DNA from: Candidatus Woesearchaeota archaeon
Lineage (GTDB): Archaea > Nanobdellota > Nanobdellia > Woesearchaeales > SM23-78
DNA length: 13,513 nt
Assembly (NCBI GenBank): GCA_019322375.1
Contig: JAHWIP010000077.1
Coordinates: 1-13,513 of the forward strand
Reading direction: 5' to 3'
Position 1 is the first letter of the stretch, and each line of letters opens with the position of its first letter. Position numbers and translations under genes: made by a program. Shown piece after piece: positions 7,021-12,529 of this stretch. Below the pieces are notes generated by a model, which saw only the letters and a program-made list of their open reading frames with translations, was not told the DNA's origin and searched no databases.

Positions 7021-7773
7021 ATGAAAGACTTAGTACTTGAGAAAGCAGGCTTATCACCTAATGAAGTAAAAGTTTACAAAGCCTTGCTAGAACTAGGCAG
7101 CACTCTTGCAGGTAAACTCTCAGAAAAAGCAGGCATTCACAGAAGAGCAACCTATGATGCTTTGAACAGGTTGATAGAAAAAGGACTTGCTAGTTTTGTG
7201 ATAAAAAACAATATCAAATATTATAATGCAACTAATCCTGACAGAATATTAACTTATCTTGAAGAGCAGAAGCAAGGGATTGACAGGACAAAAACAGATG
7301 TAAAAAAGATTATTCCAGAGCTAACCCAGGCTTTTAAGAGTAAAAAAAGCGATGTTGATGCAGAAATATTTGTTGGAAAAGAAGGAGTTAAAACAGTAAT
7401 GGAGAATATTCTGAAAACAGGAAAAGAATGGCTGACCATAGGCTCAACAGGAAAAGGAGTGGTTATTCTGCCTTATTACTCAGAACACTTTGCTAAAAGA
7501 AGATTAAAACTAGGAGTAAAAAGAAAAGTATTGTCTGCAGTCACAAAAGAAGGAAAAGAGCATGCAAATAGACTAAAAAAACAAGGGCTTGCACAAGTAA
7601 AGTTTTTGCCTAAGAACATAAAACAAGTTTCAACAATCTGGATATGCGGAGACTATGTTGACATAATAATCCCAGAAATAGAAAACTTAGTATGTTTTCA
7701 AATCAAGAGCAAGGAAATAGCAAGTTCTTTCAAAGAATACTTTGAGTGGTTGTGGGGGATTGCTAAAAAATAA
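7021..7773 (+). CDS. TrmB-family transcriptional regulator TrmB4
   Basis: A TrmB-type regulator of 250 aa. The winged helix covers 1-72: AGLSPNEVKVYKALLELG at 9-26, recognition helix near 38-52 with HRRA before TYDALNRL, wing to about 70. A long charged linker (77-108) precedes an effector domain (112-250) that contains WLTIGSTGKG, a basic stretch AKRRLKLGVKRK, and the terminal EIASSFKEYFEWLWGIAK motif. Its layout pairs it with TrmB1 rather than TrmB2, TrmB3 and TrmB5. Near position 210 IWICGDYVDIIIP replaces the conserved VAIxVW strand of the others, suggesting a changed ligand site. Divergent from the 143-aa gene and R4; probable operator 6964-6988; leaderless start. The 3' end is followed by the R5 terminator. 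Confidence 0.92.
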   Translation: MKDLVLEKAGLSPNEVKVYKALLELGSTLAGKLSEKAGIHRRATYDALNRLIEKGLASFVIKNNIKYYNATNPDRILTYLEEQKQGIDRTKTDVKKIIPELTQAFKSKKSDVDAEIFVGKEGVKTVMENILKTGKEWLTIGSTGKGVVILPYYSEHFAKRRLKLGVKRKVLSAVTKEGKEHANRLKKQGLAQVKFLPKNIKQVSTIWICGDYVDIIIPEIENLVCFQIKSKEIASSFKEYFEWLWGIAKK

Positions 7774-7819
7774 AATAACTGCCCAAGAGCTAAACTCCCA
7801 GGCAGTTTAAAGGTTGAGA
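7764..7819 (-). terminator. 3' element of R5: conserved box, hairpin, T-rich run
   Basis: Minus strand after the R5 stop: TCTCAACCTTTA (7819-7808), then a stem AACTGCC/GGCAGTT (arms 7807-7801 and 7783-7777) with an inner GAG/CTC pairing, then ATTTTATTTTTT that overlaps the TrmB4 stop region. Same design as after R3 and R4. Confidence 0.65.
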
Positions 7820-8950
7820 CTATTCATATAAAACAAATTCTCCATCTTTAACTACTTTTATTACGTGTTGTTTCTGTGTTATTCTCCCGTTCTCATCAAA
7901 AGTGATGGTGTTGGTTGCGCCAGGATAATCTTTTATGCTGTGCAGGTAATCTGCAACCTCTTGGCCTGTTTCTTTGCCATTCATTAATGCAAGAGCAACA
8001 AGGTTTACTGCATCATATGCATATGCTACTGGGGGTGATGCTTCTTTGCTGTATTTTTCTTTATATCTTGCTTCTAATTCTTGTTGTTTGTTGGTTCTTA
8101 TAGGTTCTGGATAAATTGTTCCTTCTATCTCTGGAAATGATTCCAGCAGTATTGGGTTTCCTGTTCCTGTTCCTGAATATAGCATTGATTTCAATTCTAA
8201 GTCTTTTGCTTGCCTGCTAAAGCTTCCCTGGCTTGGATAAAAGGCAAATGGTGCATACACTGCATCAACATTCATTTCTTTTATTTTTGTTATTATTGAC
8301 CTGAAATCTGATTCATCAGGGTCTACTGCAAATTCTTCAACTACTTCTATGTTTTGTTCTTTTGCTATTCTTGCAAACTCTTTTTTTATGTTGACTGACC
8401 AATCATTTTGGCTGTACACAACTGCGACTTTACTTATTCCTTGTTCTTTCATGTGTTTTACAACTGGTGCTGTTTCTTGGCTTTCTGTTGGCCATAGCGC
8501 AAAGAAGTAATGCGATGGTTCTTGCACTGTCCCTGTTGATGGTGAAAGCATTACTGTTTTGGTTTGTTCTGCTATTGGCGATCCTACTTGTGAAAACCAG
8601 GTTGGCCCTATAATCACATTAACTTTGTCAACTTCTATTAATTTTTTGAATGCTGTTGTTGTTGGTTTGAACTCTGTTTGCCCATCCTCAATTATTAGCT
8701 TGAGCCTTTTGTTGTTTATTCCGCCGTGCTCATTGATTTCTTCTATTGCCATTAATGCAGCGTTTTTTTCTCCTTCTCCCCAGAATGCTGCTGCTCCTGT
8801 TAGATGAAATAATCCGCCTATCTTTATTGTGTCTTTACTTTGACTTTGCTGGTTTACTGCTTGTCCTGTTGGGCTTTTATTTGTGCATCCTCCCAGTATT
8901 AATGCAAGGATGAGCAATATTACGTATATTGTTTTTATTGTTTTGTTCAT
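7820..8950 (-). CDS. LivK-type receptor lipoprotein R5
   Basis: A 376-aa substrate-binding lipoprotein of the LIVBP-like family. The signal ends ILGGC (Cys22), then TNKSPTGQAV with the conserved PTG box at 27-32 and a Gln/Ser-rich tether. First-lobe landmarks: GGLFHLTGAAAFWGEG, EINEHGGINNKRLKLIIEDGQ, IIGPTWFSQVGSPIAEQ and SPSTGTVQEPSHYFF. Both LIVBP disulfide cysteines are absent, and the ligand loop GPTWFSQ differs from the GPxCSx form of R1, R2 and R4, so ligand choice has probably changed. The C-terminal half (EMNVDAVYAPFAFYPSQG, SPPVAYAYDAVNLVALAL) is regular for the family. The ATG at 8950 follows a GGGGG site (plus 8959-8963) by 8 nt; the predicted leader is about 19 nt. Divergent from TrmB5. 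Confidence 0.92.
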   Translation of the reverse strand: MNKTIKTIYVILLILALILGGCTNKSPTGQAVNQQSQSKDTIKIGGLFHLTGAAAFWGEGEKNAALMAIEEINEHGGINNKRLKLIIEDGQTEFKPTTTAFKKLIEVDKVNVIIGPTWFSQVGSPIAEQTKTVMLSPSTGTVQEPSHYFFALWPTESQETAPVVKHMKEQGISKVAVVYSQNDWSVNIKKEFARIAKEQNIEVVEEFAVDPDESDFRSIITKIKEMNVDAVYAPFAFYPSQGSFSRQAKDLELKSMLYSGTGTGNPILLESFPEIEGTIYPEPIRTNKQQELEARYKEKYSKEASPPVAYAYDAVNLVALALMNGKETGQEVADYLHSIKDYPGATNTITFDENGRITQKQHVIKVVKDGEFVLYE

Positions 8951-9056
8951 ATTGAACGCCCCCTTTTCTTTACTACCGAACAGTCATTAACATATATAAT
9001 TTTTATTTCTCCTTTTTGGGAGAAACTTTAAATATGTGTGTGTATAAACAAAGCAT
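8951..9056. promoter_or_regulatory. Divergent promoter and operator of module 5 (R5 / TrmB5)
   Basis: A perfect 7-bp inverted repeat, TTTCTCC (9006-9012), 6 nt, GGAGAAA (9019-9025), touches the TrmB5 TATA box TTTAAATA (9027-9034), which starts exactly 30 nt before the ATG at 9057. The minus-strand TTATATAT (first T at 8999) serves R5. The sequence is unrelated to the other module operators, as is the recognition helix of TrmB5. The operator role is inferred from symmetry and position. Confidence 0.7.
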
Positions 9057-9794
9057 ATGGAGAAAGAACTCGAACAACTGGGCCTAACAAAGAACGAATC
9101 AAGCATATACCTTTATCTCATAAAAAAAGGCTCTACAACAACTGGCTCGATAATAAAAGAAACCAAAATAGCAAACTCAAGGGTATATGAGAGCCTAAAT
9201 AAGTTAATAGATAAAGGTCTGGTAACCTACAATGTGCAGAAAGACGGCAAACACTTCCAGGCAGTTGAACCTGAACAGTTGTTGGAATTAGAAGAAGAAA
9301 GAAAAAAAAAGATTGAGGAATTAATTCCAGACTTAAAAAAACTGCAAGCTTCAAGCGAGGCAGACACAACCACAGCAATATATGAAGGCTTTGAAGGCTT
9401 TAAAACTGCGTTTAAGAAAATAATAAATGACTGCCCAAAAGGCGGAACCATATACATTATTGGATTTTCAGAGCAGGCTTATGGATTTGAATCACTCAGA
9501 ATGTTCTTAAGAAACATCAATCTTCGAAGCATTGAAAAAAAACAGAAACTCAAATTACTAATTGATAGCTCTGCAAAACAGACATTTGGAAAAGATAGAG
9601 AAAGCGAACCATACAGTGAAGTAAGATACATGCCCCCAGGATTTATCAGCCCTGCAGCCATTGATATGTTTGATGATTATGTATATATCATCCTCTGGGA
9701 AGAAAAACCTTTTGTGTTTATGATAAAAAACAAAAGAATAGCAGAAGGATTCAAACACTATCATGAGTTCTTATGGAAGATGGCTAAGAAATAA
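9057..9794 (+). CDS. TrmB-family transcriptional regulator TrmB5
   Basis: A TrmB-type regulator of 245 aa. The winged helix covers 1-72: LGLTKNESSIYLYLIKKG at 8-25 and a recognition helix near 37-50 reading ANSR before VYESLNKL, the most divergent of the five TrmB copies. A Glu/Lys-rich coiled-coil linker (75-98) leads into the effector domain (105-245) with IYIIGFSEQAYG, YMPPGFISPAAIDMFDDYVYIILW and the terminal RIAEGFKHYHEFLWKMAK motif. Divergent from R5 and expected to act through the perfect repeat at 9006-9025. The message should be leaderless (TATA at 9027). Its stop codon (9792-9794) directly abuts the stop of the convergent 111-aa regulator gene, with no base between them, so the two messages must overlap at their 3' ends. 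Confidence 0.92.
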   Translation: MEKELEQLGLTKNESSIYLYLIKKGSTTTGSIIKETKIANSRVYESLNKLIDKGLVTYNVQKDGKHFQAVEPEQLLELEEERKKKIEELIPDLKKLQASSEADTTTAIYEGFEGFKTAFKKIINDCPKGGTIYIIGFSEQAYGFESLRMFLRNINLRSIEKKQKLKLLIDSSAKQTFGKDRESEPYSEVRYMPPGFISPAAIDMFDDYVYIILWEEKPFVFMIKNKRIAEGFKHYHEFLWKMAKK

Positions 9795-10130
9795 CTACCT
9801 CTTAACCTTCACTTTCATGGTCTGTCTTTTTATTTCTTCTTCTGAGTATATTTTCATTAGTTTCTTGAGCATTTCCCATAAAAGTGCTACAGAAGGGTTT
9901 TCCATGTTTATTTGATATAACTGTATTCTTCCTAATCTTCTTGTTGGCTTTATTATCTTTTTTTCAAGCATTTCATCTAGCATCCTGTAAATTGTTGTTC
10001 TTCCTACTCCTGCGTATTCTGCCATGTCTGATATGGAGTATTCTAAGCGTCTGCCTATGATTAATAAGTCTATAACTTTTACTTTAGGGCTGTTCCCTAA
10101 TAATTCCGTTAGTATTGTTTCTTCTTCCAT
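9795..10130 (-). CDS. Small winged-helix transcriptional regulator (111 aa), orphan in the array
   Basis: A small DNA-binding protein with one winged helix: residues about 15-75, with YSISDMAEYAGVGRTTIYRM (31-50) as the helix-turn-helix, a DEMLEKKIIKPTRRLGRIQLYQIN wing, and a short basic C-terminal helix (KLMKIYSEEEIKRQTMKVKVKR). It has no ligand domain. It breaks the receptor/regulator pattern, sitting between TrmB5 and R6 with no receptor of its own. The minus-strand TATA box TTTAAATA has its first T at 10160, exactly 30 nt before the ATG at 10130, so it too is leaderless. A perfect 24-bp palindrome at 10168-10191 lies just upstream of that box and is the obvious autoregulatory operator. 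A MarR/ArsR-like or archaeal phage-type regulator is possible; its target genes are not evident. Confidence 0.82.
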   Translation of the reverse strand: MEEETILTELLGNSPKVKVIDLLIIGRRLEYSISDMAEYAGVGRTTIYRMLDEMLEKKIIKPTRRLGRIQLYQINMENPSVALLWEMLKKLMKIYSEEEIKRQTMKVKVKR

Positions 10131-10152
10131 AAATTACAAAAACCTAGGCAAA

Positions 10153-10191
10153 TATTTAAATGTTTCGTTTTGATACATGCATGTATCAAAA
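10153..10191 (-). promoter_or_regulatory. Promoter with perfect 24-bp palindromic operator for the 111-aa regulator
   Basis: Positions 10168-10191 form a perfect palindrome with half-site TTTTGATACATG and no spacer. The TATA box TTTAAATA (10160-10153, minus) lies 7 bp away and 30 nt before the ATG at 10130. Perfect symmetry over 24 bp in an intergenic region strongly suggests a dimeric regulator site, most simply for the adjacent winged-helix protein. Confidence 0.75.
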
Positions 10192-10270
10192 TAATACATT
10201 CACAGGAGAAACCCATGTATCCTTAAACATAAGAAAAAAGAAAGAGATAGAGGAGTTCTTAGAAGAATAA
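10181..10270 (+). CDS. Possible 29-aa peptide (doubtful)
   Basis: A short open frame beginning with an ATG inside the 24-bp palindrome and ending at TAA 10268-10270, just before the R6 terminator hairpin. The peptide ends HVSLNIRKKKEIEEFLEE, which reads like a strand followed by an amphipathic helix. An in-frame ATG at 10160 would give 36 aa. It is divergent from the 111-aa regulator gene, mirroring the receptor/regulator arrangement, and a TATA-like TATTTAAA lies about 28 nt upstream of 10181. There is no ribosome binding site or recognised family; it may be chance or the remnant of a lost gene. Confidence 0.2.
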   Translation: MYQNNTFTGETHVSLNIRKKKEIEEFLEE

Positions 10271-10317
10271 AAAACCAGGAGACAAAGCTCCTGGCTTTAG
10301 GTCGATACAATTGAGAA
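10266..10317 (-). terminator. 3' element of R6: variant box, hairpin, T run
   Basis: Minus strand after the R6 stop: a 7-nt spacer, then TTGTATCGACCTAAAG (10310-10295, a variant of TTGTCTCAACCTA), then a perfect stem CCAGGAG/CTCCTGG (arms 10294-10288 and 10281-10275) with a 6-nt loop, then TTTTTTATTC. It is the most canonical intrinsic-type terminator in the window. Confidence 0.72.
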
Positions 10318-11415
10318 TTATTTTTTCTCTACAAACTCCCCATTCTTTACTTTATATATAACAAAAGGCTTTCCTATCACTTCTCCATTCTCATCAAACT
10401 TTACTGTTCCTGTTGCTCCTTTGAATTCTGTTTTGTAGAGCGCATCTTTAACTCTGGTTGGGTTGGTTGTTTGTGCATTATCTATTGCCTCTGCAACTGC
10501 TTTTAATGCATCATATCCATAATCACTGAACAATGCAGGCTCTGTTCCATGGATTGCTTTAAACTTAGCTGCAAAGTCAACATAGTCTTTGGTTTCTGCA
10601 TAGAACGGCACTAAAACTTCTTCTGCTGCTTTTCCACTTGCTTCTACCAGTGATTCATCTTTGAATTCGCCTGATGTTATTATTCCTGTATTCAAGCCTA
10701 GTTCTTTTGCTTGTTTTAGGATGTTAGGAAACTCTGTTCTTGCAATCACTATCATTAGCTCTGGATTTAAAGCTTTTATCTTGGTTAAGTGTGTTCTAAA
10801 ATCTGTTGCTCCTGGTTCAAAAGCTTCGCTTGCCACTGTTTTTTCTTTGTATTCTTTTTCAAAAACATTTTTTATTCCAAATCCAAATGCATCATTTACA
10901 TATAAGACTGCTGCTTTGCTATAATCAAGTTCTCCTGCAAGTCTTGCCATCTCAACTCCTTGGTAATCATCTGATGGAATCACTCTAAACACATAATCTC
11001 CTGATTCTTTTATGTCTGGTGTTGATGCTATTGCTACCATCATTAATGTGTTTGTTTGGTCTGCTAAAGGTGCTGCTGCTAGGGTTGCTCCGCTTCCTTC
11101 TCCTGATATTACTATTGGGAACTTATCAATATTCACAAACTTGTTCATAACTGTAACTGCTAATTTAGAGTCAAGATGCGTGTCTTCATACACTAATTCA
11201 ATTTTTCTTCCTAAAACACCGCCTTGCCTGTTTATATCATCTTTTGCTATTTCCATGCCATTCTTTATTGCTTGCCCGTATATTGCTGCTTCTCCGCTTA
11301 GAACAGAGAACACGCCTATCTTTATTGTGTCTTCCTTTACTACTTGCCCTGTTGAGGCACAGCCTGTAATAAGCAGGCTTAATATTACAATTCCGAATAT
11401 TACTTTTTTGTTCAT
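10318..11415 (-). CDS. LivK-type amino-acid receptor lipoprotein R6
   Basis: A 365-aa substrate-binding lipoprotein of the LIVBP-like family. The signal ends LLITGC (Cys19), then ASTGQVV (20-26), the shared TG box. Landmarks: GVFSVLSGEAAIYGQ, DINRQGGVLGRKIELVYEDT, SGEGSGATLAAAPLADQ, IASTPDIKESGDYVFRV and a regular second lobe ending VKFDENGEVIGKPFVIYKVKNGEFV. The LIVBP disulfide cysteines are both absent (EDTHL and GEGSG). Of the six it looks closest to the ordinary archaeal amino-acid-binding proteins. The ATG at 11415 follows GGGGG (plus 11424-11428) by 8 nt; the TTG at 11430 lies in that site and is rejected. The sequence around the start is nearly identical to that of R3. Its divergent partner is an Lrp-type regulator, not TrmB. 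Confidence 0.93.
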   Translation of the reverse strand: MNKKVIFGIVILSLLITGCASTGQVVKEDTIKIGVFSVLSGEAAIYGQAIKNGMEIAKDDINRQGGVLGRKIELVYEDTHLDSKLAVTVMNKFVNIDKFPIVISGEGSGATLAAAPLADQTNTLMMVAIASTPDIKESGDYVFRVIPSDDYQGVEMARLAGELDYSKAAVLYVNDAFGFGIKNVFEKEYKEKTVASEAFEPGATDFRTHLTKIKALNPELMIVIARTEFPNILKQAKELGLNTGIITSGEFKDESLVEASGKAAEEVLVPFYAETKDYVDFAAKFKAIHGTEPALFSDYGYDALKAVAEAIDNAQTTNPTRVKDALYKTEFKGATGTVKFDENGEVIGKPFVIYKVKNGEFVEKK

Positions 11416-11536
11416 ATTATCATCCCCCAAAGTTATTACTTAACAATGACGGTGTCAAAACACATAATTAAACCTTTTTTCCATATTTTCTTACTTTTAA
11501 GTAAAATTTAAATATAATAAACATATATATCAGAAT
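11416..11536. promoter_or_regulatory. Divergent promoter and operator of module 6 (R6 / Lrp)
   Basis: The inverted repeat TTACTT (11491-11496), TT, AAGTAA (11499-11504) sits just before TTTAAATA (11507-11514), which starts exactly 30 nt before the Lrp ATG at 11537. The minus-strand TTTAATTA (first T at 11472) predicts a leader of about 27 nt for R6. Same geometry as modules 1-5 although the regulator belongs to another family. The operator role is inferred. Confidence 0.62.
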
Positions 11537-12502
11537 ATGAGTGTAAAGCTGGATTTAAAGGACAAAAAGATACTTACCCTGCTGGATGAGAATGCTCGTT
11601 ATTCAAACAGTCAAATTGCAAAAAAAGTAGGCTTAAGCAAACCAGCAGTTGAGTACAGACTGAAACGCTTTGAAAAAAACAAAGTGGTATTTGAATTCTA
11701 CACAGTGATTAACTTTACAAAGTTAGGATATTCTCAGTACAAGATTTATTTTAAGTTCCAAAACATAACCATTTCAGATGAAAAGAAAATAATCGAATAC
11801 TGGGAAAACTCTCAAAACTCTATCTGGATAGCACAAATAAGAGGAAGATGGGACTTGGCAGTATCGATTCTTGCAAGAAATAATTTTGAATTCGGTAAAA
11901 CACTAGGACAGTTCATGAATGTCTATTCAAAGTTCATCCTGAAAAAAGATGTTCTATTAACAGAATATTCCCCGGTATATGCAAGAGAATACCTGACTGA
12001 ATCAAAGGCATCAGAATTTGTTTATGGAGTGCCCTCAGAAACATATGAGTTGGATGATATAGATAAGAAAATCCTAAAGATATTATCAACAAATGCAAGA
12101 ATTCATATAATTGAATTAGCTAAGAAAACAGGGTTAACAAGAGATATAATAAATTACAGAATAAAGAAATTAAAAAAAGAAAATATAATAGTGCAGTATC
12201 GCTGCTATCTCAACCTGGCAGGACTTAACATTAATCATTATAAAATAATATTCAGAACAAAAAACCTTGATACAAAAGCAGAATCTGAGATAAAAACCTA
12301 TGTGGCTCAGCACAAAAAAGCAACCCAGTTATTAAAACTAATAGGTTCATGGGATTTGGAGATAGAATTTGAAACAGAAAACGAGGATGAGCTTTATAAA
12401 ATATTAACAGATATAAGAAAAAGATTTTCAAACATAATCAGGGATTTTGATATACTAAGAATAACAGAGACATACAAGTATGATTATTTCCCTTTTGAAT
12501 AA
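11537..12502 (+). CDS. Tandem Lrp/AsnC-family regulator, two HTH-RAM units in one chain
   Basis: A 321-aa regulator built of two Lrp/AsnC units. Unit 1: helix-turn-helix at about 5-50 (KILTLLDENARYSNSQIAKK, then VGLSKPAVEYRLKRF) and a RAM-like alpha/beta domain at 65-145. Unit 2: helix-turn-helix at 172-218 (ILSTNARIHIIELAKKTGL, TRDIINYRIKKL) and a RAM-like domain at 232-312. Both RAM-like parts carry the same G-x-W-D-L signature (103-107 and 270-274). Usual Lrp proteins are about 150 aa, so this is an internal duplication able to form a pseudo-dimer alone. The RAM domain of the family binds amino acids, which fits divergent receptor R6. The TATA box at 11507 gives a leaderless start. It takes the place that TrmB regulators occupy in the five other modules. 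Confidence 0.92.
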   Translation: MSVKLDLKDKKILTLLDENARYSNSQIAKKVGLSKPAVEYRLKRFEKNKVVFEFYTVINFTKLGYSQYKIYFKFQNITISDEKKIIEYWENSQNSIWIAQIRGRWDLAVSILARNNFEFGKTLGQFMNVYSKFILKKDVLLTEYSPVYAREYLTESKASEFVYGVPSETYELDDIDKKILKILSTNARIHIIELAKKTGLTRDIINYRIKKLKKENIIVQYRCYLNLAGLNINHYKIIFRTKNLDTKAESEIKTYVAQHKKATQLLKLIGSWDLEIEFETENEDELYKILTDIRKRFSNIIRDFDILRITETYKYDYFPFE

Positions 12503-12529
12503 ATAACTGCCCAACACTCTTATGTCCGC

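Noticed and set aside
10214..10225. ATG at 10214 preceded by AGGAGA, looking like a good start site
   Set aside because: The frame ends after three codons (ATG TAT CCT TAA).
11012..11443. 143-aa plus-strand frame antisense to R6
   Set aside because: Antisense shadow of a well-recognised receptor gene; no family resemblance.
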